Made by a program: the position numbers and the translations under genes | Shown here: in pieces, positions 20,944 to 31,513 of the stretch | Layout of the letters: the number at the start of each line of letters is the position of its first letter | Numbering within the stretch: the stretch's first letter is position 1 | Source of the DNA: Paragorgia papillata | Taxonomy: Eukaryota; Cnidaria; Anthozoa; Scleralcyonacea; Coralliidae | Direction: 5' to 3' | Length of the DNA: 64,000 nucleotides | Assembly (NCBI GenBank): GCA_035771165.1 | Contig: JAWNZC010000100.1 | Span: forward strand, 2,087,001-2,151,000 | The notes under the pieces: generated by a model | Database searches by the model: none | The model's input: the letters and a program-made list of their open reading frames with translations, nothing else | What the model was told of the DNA's origin: nothing

Positions 20944-23900
20944 TTGCAAAACTGCTAAGTGACCTTCCAGTCTCTTGCATAGATGCTGTTTGTTTCCTAC
21001 ACTTAAACCATGCCTTTTCAACTCATCTCGAAGTTCCTTAATGGAAAGAGTTTTTGGATTAATCAGAGACCTTGTGCCAGTTTGCAAGACATGTACTGAC
21101 TTTACATGAGCATCAAGAGAAATATCATCAGAGAATCTTTCAACACACAAAGAACAACATACTGGCTTCAATATGACAAGTACCTCTTCAGTAAGGGCTT
21201 GTATTTCTGCACATTTAAGGACAACCTCACATTCCTCACAAAAAGAACATTGCAGCACTTCACCATTTTTCACCCTCCCACACTCACAGATAAGAATATA
21301 TTTAACATGAGGGGGAACCCGTGATTCATATTAGTGTGAGACATACATTGAGGGCATAGGATGATGCTCTGGCAAATAAAAAGCTCTGACATAATTAGCC
21401 TGCATAACTTGCCACCATTTTCCTAATTTGCCAACAGCCTTTGAACGATTAGTTAGGGCAAGATCATGCTTTATGCCTGCATGCTTGGATTCTTTAGCCT
21501 GTAGTGAGATAATGCCATAGCCTACTTTATATTGATCATAAAGCAGGGAAGCATTATATGGCAGGGCATATGCCATTGTCCATACTGTAATATTCACTGA
21601 AGAAGGAAAAAACAATGCTAAGAGATTAAAATATTTTGTCAATGACTCTTTTCAGCTGCAATATTTCTGGTGGGCTGGTATAAACTTTGTTAAACAAACT
21701 GCCAGCATCTCTAAGGAATTCCACTGCTTTTCCTCAAGCTTGCCTCTTCAATTTTTCAGAGGTACTCTCATTAACTGCCTTGCCAACGCTATAGCTTGTC
21801 TCCCAATCAACCTAGACTTGACATTGTTTGCTCTACAATCTTTGTTTTCATAGTGCTCCTTGATTTGCTTGACAACAAAATCCAGACCACAACCAGGAGC
21901 CTCCACTACCACACTTTGTTCCACAACATCACACAGATATAATTTAACCGGTGAGCTTAATATCTTCAAAAATATATCAACAACTCCCCTGTGCAATGCT
22001 TCTTTGTAAATTAAATTTAACATATGTTGCCATGAATTAATTTCATTATGCACAGGCTCAGGCCTTTGGCGATGAGCAAATTTCCCAATGCGAGGTGGCC
22101 CTGCCTGTCTTATACCATTCTCTGCCATGAAAACTAGCTCTCGGCTGTGAATTTGGGCATGTGTCAACTCTGTTGACAAACCCTTTCTAAATGCCTCAAG
22201 TTTTCTTACGGCTTCTTCCCTTGTTGCTAAGGTTGGGGGTTTCCAGGTATCAGTCTCTGAGAAGCCAATAGACTGACCCATTCTATTCAGACTACCCTTG
22301 TGTACATTAGCATAGGGGGATGGGTATGTTGCAGCTTGATCGAGCTCATTGTTTGCCCAACTTTGCCACGACTGATCTGCACTAGGTTGGAACTCAATAG
22401 TGCATTGATGGCCAGCTATATTGACAAGATTGCCTTCAAGAACAAGCATCTCATCAGTATGTTGTTTCCAGAGCTCTGCCATTATGGGATCTTTTTCTGG
22501 AACACTGAAACAATGCAGAAAATAATGTGAATCTCTACTTCTTACCTTTGCACCAAAATTCCAACAAGTAAGCGACCCAATACACATCCCAAGCTCACTT
22601 GTTTCTGGGGCACCATCATCTGAAAACTGAAAAATAAAATGATTTCTGTTCTCATTAAACCACAGCATTTGATTGTAAAGCCGAGGTGATCCTAAATACA
22701 GGTGTAAAATCATGTACACTAAACCTGTAATAGTGCGGGATACACCAGAATAGTTTGGGATAGGTGAAACATGGCCTATATCAAGACCTTTCACAAATCT
22801 ATCTACCTTCAAGTCATTGACAATTTTAGGCAAAGATATGTCAACATCTAAACATTTCAAATTTCTAGGTAGCCAAATTTCCTTTTCAGCATTAAATACT
22901 GAACTTTGAGTTTTACAAACTAGTTTAAATTTACGTCTAGATAGAAAAGTTTGATATTTCATTGCAACAGCTTGCTTTAATGCCTGTTCAGAATTGTTAT
23001 ACTGACTTACTGCCTTTCCAAATACCCCCTAGTGTAAATACCTCCCTCTCTTGTAATTAGAAAACAACTTATCTATGACTTCTTTTGCAGCATTAGCAGC
23101 AACAAAATCCCATGCTCCATAGATTGCTGGTTCTTCTCCACCATGAATATAAGTCAAGGCATCTGCAGTTTCTTTGCGTCTTCGGTATCTTGTGCTGTTA
23201 CTTGCATCACTTATCATCACAAAGGTTGTCTGTTTTTTTATTCGCTTTGACTGTGCCTGCTGGGTTTGTTGAAGAAGGACTTTCAATCTGTCATACTCTT
23301 CCTTCAATTCCTTGACTTTTTGTTGGAGAGTACTAACTTCCTGCTTTGAAGCTTGCAGTGTTATTTCTAACAAAAAAGTATATAATTTAAGAACATTGAT
23401 TAATGTGAATAATTACACATGTATTTATCTATAGAACATTACATTAACTTTGTACAGTATATTTTTGGCAAATTAAAGTTACCAAGTCCTATAAACTTTC
23501 CCACTCTAGTATTGAAAGTATTGTACCCACTTGGCTACTTTTAGACAAGGGAGATGATCAACTAAGAAGATTACATGTGCTTATTATACCCATAGCTTAC
23601 CTGATTCCTTTCTTAGTATTTCTACATCATTCTTTTTGCTATCCAAGAGTTGTTGTTGCTCGGTTAGATTACCAAAACGAGCCAGCTTCGCTTCATAATC
23701 TTCATTTGCTCGTTCGCACTCTTCTCTCATCTCTCTTTTAAGAGAATTCCTTATTTGAAAACGCGAGTCCTCTCAGAATTGCATTTTCCGGGATGTCCCT
23801 TGTCTTTCATACATTGTTTAGATCTCTTGCATTTTTCTTCATTTCTAGCAACGTTGAAAAGAAATCAAAGTCATTATATTTGCCAGATTGGCTATTGAAG

Positions 23901-24004
23901 AAGAAGCAAAGATGGCGGACGTCAAAAGTGGTTTTCAAAATAGGGGTTTAAGCTCGCTGTACTTACATTTCTTCTTGTCTTCCTGTCTCGCTACTCGACG
24001 CCAT
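20944..24004 (-). pseudogene. Decayed cnidarian multi-domain gene: Cys-rich N-terminus, coiled coil, C2H2 finger, SAP domain
   Basis: Exon 1 (24004-23967, MASSSETG) and exon 2 (23844-23601, with CKRSKQCMKDKGHPGKC) join in phase. Exon 3 (23366-20944) follows in phase. It starts with a coiled coil (LQQKVKELKEEYDRL) and holds a long conserved core. The core has FSDDGAPETSE, FQPSADQSWQSWANNE, SPYANVHKG and RRPEP-like segments (HRQRPEPVHNE). The end is C-x2-C...H-x4-H (CCSLCVERF...HVKSVH) plus a SAP fold (SIKELRDELKRHGL). Lesions: a one-base frameshift in exon 2 near 23790, TAG at 23029, a frame change and TGA near 21740, an extra A near 21632, and TAA at 21331. I recall highly repeated cnidarian proteins of this type without an agreed function. 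A transposon origin is plausible, the DD pair being a candidate catalytic site. No flanking TIRs were seen. Confidence 0.65.
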
Positions 24005-24009
24005 TATAC

Positions 24010-24560
24010 AAAACTTTGATTTCCATTTGAAGAATATGTCGTTTGAAGACTGGTGACGAATATATTACCAAATTGGCATTTTGCGAACAAACACAACAAA
24101 ATGACATATAAGTTCCAAGATCATTTTAAAGAAAACACTACATAAAATCTCTGAACACAAAAATATCGCGAAAAATTCTAGTAAAACGCAAGTTTAACCA
24201 CCCCTATAGCTAAAAAATGGCATTCGGAGAATCCTACAAAATTCATCGAAATCATAAAATTGGTCTTCTAACAATGCGACATTCTGAAAAAAGAATGCCT
24301 AATTTACCTCAAAATTGCATTTTAGATTATAACAATTCCAATATTGCATGCCTAATTTATGTGTATTCATGCGTGAAATTGTGGATATCCTCCATTGCAC
24401 AAACTAGTCACGTGACATAATAAACTCTGCTGGCGCCGTCTGGGAGAAAAATCATAGCAACTGACCAACGTGGATAGGGGTTATTATTCAAACTCTCTGA
24501 GGAAAACAGGGACGGTCCTTTTTGTTAGCAGGGAAATTATCAGGGGTAATTCTAAACGCA
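24010..24560. other. No gene seen
   Basis: AT-rich flank upstream of the SAP-domain gene start, containing its presumed promoter. No clear TATA box or terminal repeat. Confidence 0.35.
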
Positions 24561-24564
24561 CTAA

Positions 24565-24668
24565 ACTAGCACACTGCAATATTAAAAATAATGCAGCTAG
24601 CACACTGCAATATTAAAAATATTACAGCTAGCACACTGCAATATTAAAAATATTGCAGCTAGCATACT
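24565..24668. repeat. 31-bp tandem repeat, three copies, each a hairpin
   Basis: GCTAGCACACTGCAATATTA plus AAAATATTGCA. Within each unit CTGCAATATT pairs with AATATTGCAG, so every copy can fold. A fourth partial copy follows at 24658. Confidence 0.85.
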
Positions 24669-24798
24669 GACTATGAATATTCAAAATGCTTGATTTCACC
24701 AATACAAAGTATGATAGCTAAATTAAGTAATTGCATCAAAAATAAACAACAAAACAAGTAAATTTCCCACAATTTAATCAACACAACTTATTTCACAC

Positions 24799-24823
24799 TA
24801 TATATATATATATATATATATAA
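24799..24823. repeat. (TA)n microsatellite
   Basis: About twelve TA units. Confidence 0.9.
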
Positions 24824-24970
24824 TTACACAACATTAGTCAACAATATCACAATCACAACTTCTAAAGCTATCATTTATATGATACAACGGTCTTCGTGCA
24901 ATCTGTATTTATTACAATTGACTGATTAGAACCTGAGACAGATTCTTCGTCGTTAGCATTTTCCTTGAAA

Positions 24971-25061
24971 TTAATACTCTCCCTTTTTACCTTCCATGCC
25001 CATTTCGACCTTAGGTAGACCTCCCTGCAATATTTCACTCGCTTTTCTTTTAAGCTATAAC
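24971..25061 (-). pseudogene. C-terminal fragment of the Crypton/KIAA1958-like recombinase, cut off by the hAT insertion
   Basis: On the minus strand the frame LKRKASEILQGGLPK continues the reading frame that breaks off at 31514 on the other side of the hAT element (...DGVKAYKCTPL). It ends at TAA 24973-24971. Joining is through a single copy of the 8-bp duplicated site. A TAG in the junction codon was already present before the insertion. Confidence 0.7.
25054..25061. repeat. Left 8-bp target site duplication (GCTATAAC)
   Basis: Identical to 31506-31513. Eight bases is the diagnostic length for hAT transposons. Confidence 0.9.
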
Positions 25062-25536
25062 CAGGGGCGGATCTAGGATTTTTCGTACGTTAGTCAAAAT
25101 GTTATGACGTCATCGATGACGTCATACCTGATGACGTCATGTGACGTCAGGGTGGCAGTCCGATTTTCGTGGGGAGTAGATGTTTTATTTTATCAAACTA
25201 CGGATACGTCAATGCGATACTTTTCGCCATTAACAATGTTCAGTAGAATAAGACTGTTTCGCCCCATATCAGGGCTCATCAGCATGCCTAGGAAACCCGC
25301 TATACCATATGGCAAGGCCGTGATTCCGACATGGACCGCCCTTATTCAAGGCCGAACAAAATAGCAATCTGGTTTTAAGGCGCCAGAAACTCGCCTTTCA
25401 CACCTATGCCACGGGGCAAAAGGAGTTTGGTCGGAAATGGGCGACTATATGGGACATTTCATGGATGTGAAACTGCTTAATTTTTCACATCATCCCAGTC
25501 TGTTCCAACCCTTTAATCCCCCACCCCACAAACCCC

Positions 25537-25543
25537 CCCCGCC

Positions 25544-25576
<33 letters not shown>

Positions 25577-25577
25577 A

Positions 25578-25606
<29 letters not shown>
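25537..25606. repeat. Poly-C tract (~70 bases with few interruptions)
   Basis: C-runs broken by T/A at 25574-25578, inside the 3' part of the hAT element. The run may be collapsed or expanded in assembly. Confidence 0.9.
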
Positions 25607-25609
<3 letters not shown>

Positions 25610-25704
25610 TAACCTAAGTCCTAACCTAACACAGAAATTTCTTATTCCCATTCGGATTCATTTGATAAACTTTCGGTAATTCGGTTAGCGCGTCGCTTTT
25701 CACC

Positions 25705-25765
25705 ACCAAGTCTCAAGTTAAGTTGGTCGGGCAGTGGCTGGATGGGTGACCACCTGGGACCTATG
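25705..25765 (+). repeat. 5S rRNA-derived fragment (SINE-like)
   Basis: AAGTTAAGTTGGTCGGGC followed by GGCTGGATGGGTGACCACCT and GGGAC matches the 3' half of 5S rRNA, which includes the internal control region. It lacks the 5' half and the T-run terminator, so it is not a functional gene. 5S-derived SINEs (SINE3 type) are known. Confidence 0.55.
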
Positions 25766-26599
25766 TGCATGGCCAGAAATCGAGGACAACATGGCGGCAA
25801 AGCATGCGCACTGAATCCCTTTTTAATTAATTCAATATGGCGTCCTTCAATAGATTTCTTAAGGAAATATAAAGAACAATCATTTTCGGTTATTTACTAT
25901 TGTAAATTCCGACATGCGAACGTCCAAAACTTCACCAAATTGAACAATCGTTCAGCACTACAATTTCTATTAAGTTTGGAGCGTCCTAAATAGGTTCCCG
26001 AGCCCCTCACAAGCATACCTCTTATTCGCTGTTTAAAGTCTATTAATCTGCTATATCACTTATTTTGGAGCTCCAATTTTGGCTGCTTCTGTGTTGTTTG
26101 TCCACGATGCGAACGTCTGAATTTGCTCGGGATGAACGTTACTTTGTTTTGCGGAGTTGTTCGTTCCACTTTTTCGTTGTTTAATAGGTTCCCAAAGACC
26201 TTAAAATGTACGATTTATTGCAGCCGAGTCGTTGTAATTTAATCCATCAAGCGCCGAGATAAATACTGAACTCGGCGTGAAGAAGCAATGCATTCCTCGA
26301 TAATTTCGGGTTCTTGTCCACCATTTCTTATGGAGCTGTTGCTAGGTTGCCAGGGGCTTAAGCGCTGTTATTATTATTAAATGTGACTGTGGATTCAGAA
26401 ATAATAACCGAAATTTATGCGGCAATTTTTGTGAGTATGAGGGTACAGGCCTCTCTAGACGATTAAACCTTTTGTAATTTGATATTTGGGTAAGAAATGG
26501 GTCAATAAGACATTTTAGCGAATAACTCTACTTTAATTTATTGCTATAGACTTCTGTTTATAGCCGAAATGATCGATATTTAGCCATCAGAATTTTCAA

Positions 26600-26770
26600 A
26601 TTAATATTCCATCTAAATATGAGCCCACAGGCCACTGCCGCTGAGTGTCCTGGATTTCTAGCCATGGAAGAGAGTTGTCGTAGTTGATCTCTCGTGCTTC
26701 GAGGGTTTTTCTCTGGGTGACGGGTCTTCCGGTTTTCCTCCCTCTTCTAAAATCAACACCTAGTTGCATT
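26600..26770 (+). repeat. SINE-like tail segment
   Basis: CGAGGGTTTTTCTCTGGGTG and TCCGGTTTTCCTCCCTC resemble the conserved GGTTTTCCTCC-containing tail of widespread metazoan SINEs. It may belong with the 5S-like piece about 850 bases upstream. The link is unproven. Confidence 0.35.
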
Positions 26771-27031
26771 ACCTGGTCACGTAGTTCTTGTAGGTAACAT
26801 TGTATTTTACAACAGTTAAAGAAAGGTTTCTGAAATACTTTCTGCTTAAATTACAAATTCTGAAATTCAGGCTTAGTAAGGGACATTACGCTTACCAATG
26901 GACATTTATTTTCGTTATTGCTTATCTTTCCAAATAAAATTAAGGAAAGAAAAATGTTATGGTCTGAAAAATAATACAAACTAACAGGTGAAATTGGTTA
27001 TGATGCACAATGCCAAATGAAGAGGTAAATG

Positions 27032-29716
27032 CTACGCAAATTTTAATCTTGTGTTTCCGACCGCAAATTTATCAATTACTGCGTTAACATCAGGAACAAT
27101 CTCCTGATGAATCTTCATCAAGGCCAAACCATTTAGACGTTCCTCAATCATGGTGCTGCGTTTGTAGTCTTTGAGGATTCTGAGTGCGGAAATAGTTCTC
27201 TCACACTCACACGAAGTAATAGGCAGTGTGCCGAGAATACGCAAAATAACTTTGATGTTTTCAAAGCCATCAAAACAAACACACTTCAACGTTGTAGTAA
27301 TATTATCAGGGAGTGGCCCGGCCCCTGGATGCGTCTCCCAGTATGTCTCCCACAACTGCAGCTCCGCATCTAATGCAAGCGGAACTGGCAAATCGTCAAC
27401 ATAAAAAGAAGAAACAGTCTTAAACTCCTGTTTCCAGTTAATGCCCTTACTCTTAAGAGAGACCATCTTTGTTGGTACCACACTTAAGCCTTTGTACACA
27501 TTAACACTATCAAGATCTAATCTGGCTTGTAAAGCAGAATTAATATGATCAACAAGAGGAATAGTAACAGTGCGCTTGAAGTACTCCGAAATAGACTGGT
27601 ACGGATGGTTGGCCCGAGTAGTCTGTCTTCCCACTGTCCTTGGTTTGCTCTCTTCCAAACCAACTTTACCAGCCAAAGATAAAACATCTTGATACCAGGT
27701 ATCATGAAAAAAGTCAATGAAGTTTCTGAATTTAATAAAATCATTTTTCAAGGAGGTTATTAAGTGAATGCCATCCATTATATCTATGCTCTTTCCCTGC
27801 AATAACTGGGTAACAGGAAGAAGTTCATCAAGGATCTTCCTTGAAAGAACAAAAGTGGCAACAAACTCAAACTTAACAATAAGATTATAAAAATGACATG
27901 CATCAGTGACGAGGGAAGGACGATACTTACGATCCTTATTGTCACGCATCTCCTCTAAAGTGTCACACAAAGGTACAAAAAGCTCTTCAAAAGTGTTCAG
28001 ACCGTCTATACGCTCAACCCAACGAGTCCTGCAAACATCTACAAGCCTAGTCTTCTTGGACTCAGTTTCAGAGCTGTTGCGGATGTGTTCTTCAAAAGGC
28101 ATGTTACGAGTTTGCGATATGTTAATAAACTTGGACACATCCTTCACATGCTTCATCATGGTATTTACCTCAACTAAATTTAAAGAATCGCAAACAGCTA
28201 AATTGAGCCTATGGCTATAACAATGAGTGTAAAGTGCCTTCTCGTTCAAACGTAAAATGTGGGCAGATAAACCATTAATGTGCCCAGCTACAGCACCTGC
28301 CCCATCATACCCTTGCCCTCTACAGTCTTCAATCGACAAAGTTAGATCATTTAAAGCATCTAAAATTAACTTGGCAAGTTGTTCCCCGCTTAAACCCCAC
28401 TTGCATTGCAAAAAAGAAATAAACTCCTCTCGGATGTTCATGTCACTATCGACAAAACGCAAAACAAGAGACATTTGCTCTTTATGAGAGGTGTCTGCAG
28501 CCTCATCAGCAATGATAGAAAAAAATTTACTAGCCTTAACTTCTTTAATAATCTTATCAGTGATGACCTCACCACAACATTTAATTAATTTATTCTGGCT
28601 AGTTTTAGAAATATAGCTTTGGTTCTTGCCACAGGTTTTCAAATGGTCTTCTAAAATTTTATCACCAGCTCGAACCCTAAAATTAAGAGACTCAACAAAG
28701 TTACCCACTCCCCCAGTGGAATAATTGCCAACCTCAGGATGATATTTAGCATCATCACGATGGCCACGCAGGGGCAAACCAAGACGGCCGCAAAAAATCA
28801 CTGAATCTACAATTGGCACAAGCCTTTGCCTATTTTCCTCAATTTCCTTTTTGAGGTTTGAATCTAAAATTACCTCAATAGGCTGTACTGCCCCAGACAT
28901 CTGAGACAAAAGAGAAGTTAGTATAGGAAACGTACATGCATGCAGACCCATTTCCCCCCCTGTACCATGACCGGCGTGACGTTTAAAAGTGTATGCTGCA
29001 CCATTCCATCGACGCAAAGGTTCGGTAAATAAATTTTGAAGTTTCTTAGCTTTACCAGCGAATTGATGGCCAAAAAGTACACAGGACAAACAATATGCAC
29101 CATCCTCAGAGGGAGAATAGCAAAGCCAAGGATATAATTCTAGCCACTCATACCTAAAGCTTCTTCCATTGGTTTTGGGGAAAGAATAATGTTTGTCTGG
29201 CTTAAAAACATTTCTAATTAAATTACAAATATCTGATGTGTTCATGCCCTTAACTTTGTCTTTATAGAAAGCAACATCAAAATTACTAATCATGGATGCT
29301 ACCTGTGTGCTATTTCCCTGCTGTGTCTTAGCAAAAGTAGTTGTTGAAGAGCTAGGTTTATCAAGTTTATCTAAATTGTGAAGACCAAGTGTTGTAGCAG
29401 AACAAAATGACTCGGGTGCTTTGTGAGATGCAAGATTAACGACAGGCTTTTCTGCTACATTAAAAAAATGGGAAATATTAACGTTAGGTTTTTTTGAGGC
29501 CTTTTTAGGCAGAATTGCACAAAGTTTTTGCCTCTTAGTAGCTGTAGATGTTTTAGACAAAATAGCTGTAGATGTTCTTTTCTGCTGGTGTGAATGAAAA
29601 AAGCAGAGGCACAAAATGATTCGGCTGAAAGGTTTCTCCAGGATTAACAGTACCTTCTCTGCAAAAAAGAATGTGAAGATCATCCAAATCTTTCTTAACA
29701 CCCAAGCGAGGCTCAA
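27032..29716 (-). CDS. hAT transposase with TTF-type zinc finger (DUF4371/52-kDa repressor-like)
   Basis: An uninterrupted 894-codon ORF. Rough layout: a low-complexity N-terminus to ~150; TTF-type finger at ~187-270 (FRYEWLELYPWLCY, YCLSCVLFG, RRWNGA); RNase-H-like core with FFSIIADEAADTS (Asp ~404), GQGYDGAGAV (Asp ~470) and HCYSHRLNLAV with the CxxH motif (~499-502); TRWVER; an all-alpha insertion; and the C-terminal dimerisation region with CECERTISALRILK and RLNGLALMKIH. It binds the element ends and catalyses excision and reinsertion in the nucleus. The likely true start is later than 29716, because the first ~40 residues overlap the OTU ORF in another frame. Vertebrate relatives are domesticated. 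No inactivating change is visible. Confidence 0.88.
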   Translation of the reverse strand: MSLAWVLRKIWMIFTFFFAEKVLLILEKPFSRIILCLCFFHSHQQKRTSTAILSKTSTATKRQKLCAILPKKASKKPNVNISHFFNVAEKPVVNLASHKAPESFCSATTLGLHNLDKLDKPSSSTTTFAKTQQGNSTQVASMISNFDVAFYKDKVKGMNTSDICNLIRNVFKPDKHYSFPKTNGRSFRYEWLELYPWLCYSPSEDGAYCLSCVLFGHQFAGKAKKLQNLFTEPLRRWNGAAYTFKRHAGHGTGGEMGLHACTFPILTSLLSQMSGAVQPIEVILDSNLKKEIEENRQRLVPIVDSVIFCGRLGLPLRGHRDDAKYHPEVGNYSTGGVGNFVESLNFRVRAGDKILEDHLKTCGKNQSYISKTSQNKLIKCCGEVITDKIIKEVKASKFFSIIADEAADTSHKEQMSLVLRFVDSDMNIREEFISFLQCKWGLSGEQLAKLILDALNDLTLSIEDCRGQGYDGAGAVAGHINGLSAHILRLNEKALYTHCYSHRLNLAVCDSLNLVEVNTMMKHVKDVSKFINISQTRNMPFEEHIRNSSETESKKTRLVDVCRTRWVERIDGLNTFEELFVPLCDTLEEMRDNKDRKYRPSLVTDACHFYNLIVKFEFVATFVLSRKILDELLPVTQLLQGKSIDIMDGIHLITSLKNDFIKFRNFIDFFHDTWYQDVLSLAGKVGLEESKPRTVGRQTTRANHPYQSISEYFKRTVTIPLVDHINSALQARLDLDSVNVYKGLSVVPTKMVSLKSKGINWKQEFKTVSSFYVDDLPVPLALDAELQLWETYWETHPGAGPLPDNITTTLKCVCFDGFENIKVILRILGTLPITSCECERTISALRILKDYKRSTMIEERLNGLALMKIHQEIVPDVNAVIDKFAVGNTRLKFA

Positions 29717-30992
29717 TCATGCGGTTAAAAAACAATTTATACCTTTCCTCACCACAATCAGGATAGTAAGTACAAATATTTCTATTTAACAGAGAAGAAA
29801 GACCTAAAATACAGAGAAATGATGACCATTTCCCATCACAACAATTCAAAATAGCCTCTTGTCTGACTAATTTGTCCTTAGTAAAACACGAGTCCAAACA
29901 CTCCTTCGAAACAGATATAGGCAAAAGATTGTTGATACTTCTATTGAAGTATTCAGCATGCTCATTAACAGCAGATGAAAAACAGGGATGTTCAGAATAA
30001 AAGGGAGAAAAAATATACAATTCAAGCGATGTCAAAATTCTTAAAGTCTGGACTAAACTGTTGTCACTTACTAGTACCAAAGACACAGAGCTGTACAAGC
30101 AGTTCCCAGTAGCAGAAGATCTGAACAAATAGATGAATATACAAACTTTTCTAGTTGTAGTATGCAGGAATGTCAAGTAAGATAAATTTATAATATATTA
30201 TAATAATTATTATATATTAACTAAATAAGTACACTAGCACATCTCCATATTTATTATTAATTTCAAATATATTTTCGACTGATTGACGCTTATATCAAAC
30301 ATAATATCAGTAATATCATTGTCACAGCAAGTCAACAATTCAGAGAACAACTTACAACTGGACATCAAATTTATACATAGTGACCATTGACCAAGCCATG
30401 TGATATGATATGAATATCGGTAAATTCGGTATAAACAGACTAGGGCTAAAATTCCACAATCCAAATGACCAAAGGCACCAAATCTATAAATACTATAGCC
30501 TATAGGTACAGTCTTAGCCACAGGCTAATCAGCATAGACACCATGACAGACTGCGTTTGGAGCCTTATTATAAACTTAATATACTTTAATATACAGTCTG
30601 GAAAACTCTCAAGATACGAGCGCAAAAAATATGCAAATTAGTAGCCACACGTGCAGCCGGATTATATTTAGATTTATTAGATCGCGAAAACCTTCGATAA
30701 ACAATATAATAAATGCCCAATTTAGTTAAATAGGTTATGTTTACCTTATGGCCGTAGAAGACTTGTTCTTCTTGTCGTCTCGAACATACTTGGGGATGTA
30801 CGATTCGGCAGCGAAATTTCTACCGAGCGTCAAGCTCGTGTTGTCGATGGCGCTCATGAGCTCCTCGAGCGAGACGTTTGGCAACGCGTCGATTCGTTGC
30901 TTTAGACCAGCATAAATATCTCGGAGATATCCCTGATCTTCATTTTCAAACGCAGAAAGTACGGTTTCGTATGAAACACTTCCCGCAGACAT
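29553..30992 (-). CDS. Two-exon OTU-like ORF upstream of the hAT transposase
   Basis: Exon 1 (30992-30745, MSAGSVSYETV, 82 codons plus 2 bases) has donor ATAAG|GTAAAC. Exon 2 (30120-29553) has acceptor TTGTTCAG|A. The phases (2) match and form an Arg codon across the junction. Exon 2 carries an OTU-like cysteine protease fold: SSATGNCLYSSVSL (Cys box) and NHFVPLLF (His box). OTU proteins remove ubiquitin or related tags. Related vertnin/OTU domains occur in transposon proteins. The ORF ends at 29553, overlapping the transposase ORF by 164 bases in the +1 frame. A 12-bp duplication (ACATCTACAGCT) lies in the overlap. Either a one-base change separated a fused OTU-TTF-hAT protein, or frameshifting or splicing joins them. 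Confidence 0.7.
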
Positions 30993-31505
30993 AGCACTAT
31001 AGCAGTATGCTCTGATAATCTGATTTACTCTGACAAGTCGGAAATTGAACCTTCGTAGTCAAGCTTCGATCAGAAAGGCCGTAGTAAATAGTAATATTAT
31101 GCTGAAGCATATACCCCACGCTGCGATAAGTCATGACTAACCAAAAAAATACAGCCAATGACTATTCAGATATTTCTCGAATTAGCCAATCATATAGCTT
31201 GTTTATGAGCCCCTGACCGCTCAAAGCCGGTCAGAACTCCCCGGAAAGTGGTCAACATTGACTGTGGACCAATCAAATAGCTAGATTCGGCGACAAGTTA
31301 GTCACTGCTCACGCGTAAGACCGCTGGTTCGACTAAGCTATATTGCTTTGGGAAAAGTCAGCGCTGAACGAAATTTGACACCTGGAATAATTAATTACTG
31401 GACCGCGATTTGAATAATTGAATATAATTAACCGAGTTAATTTATGACTATGCAATTTCTACGTTAGTCGCGTGACCGATTTGACTACCCCTAGATCCGC
31501 CCCTG

Positions 31506-31513
31506 GCTATAAC
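31506..31513. repeat. Right 8-bp target site duplication (GCTATAAC)
   Basis: Matches 25054-25061 exactly. Confidence 0.9.

Larger units (their letters stand above)
25062..31505 (-). mobile_element. Complete hAT transposon, 6,444 bp
   Basis: Sixteen-base terminal inverted repeats (CAGGGGCGGATCTAGG) bound the element exactly, and an 8-bp direct duplication GCTATAAC flanks it. It carries on the minus strand a 5' exon (30992-30745), an OTU-like ORF (30120-29553) and a TTF-type hAT transposase ORF (29716-27032). The 3' third (25100-27000) holds poly-C tracts, a 5S-like fragment and a SINE-like tail. Perfect termini and an open transposase frame make it one of the youngest insertions in the window. 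It sits in a recombinase pseudogene. Confidence 0.92.

Noticed and set aside
21590..21642. Intron acceptor (TTCCTTCTTCAG) in the SAP-domain gene
   Set aside because: The frame continues through it (KYFNLLALFFPSS) once an extra A near 21632 is taken as an insertion, so exon 3 is best seen as continuous.
24565..24668. CRISPR-like short repeats
   Set aside because: Directly adjoining 31-bp units without unique spacers, in eukaryotic DNA; an ordinary tandem repeat.
25705..25765. Functional 5S rRNA gene
   Set aside because: Only the 3' half resembles 5S; no 5' half and no T-run terminator.
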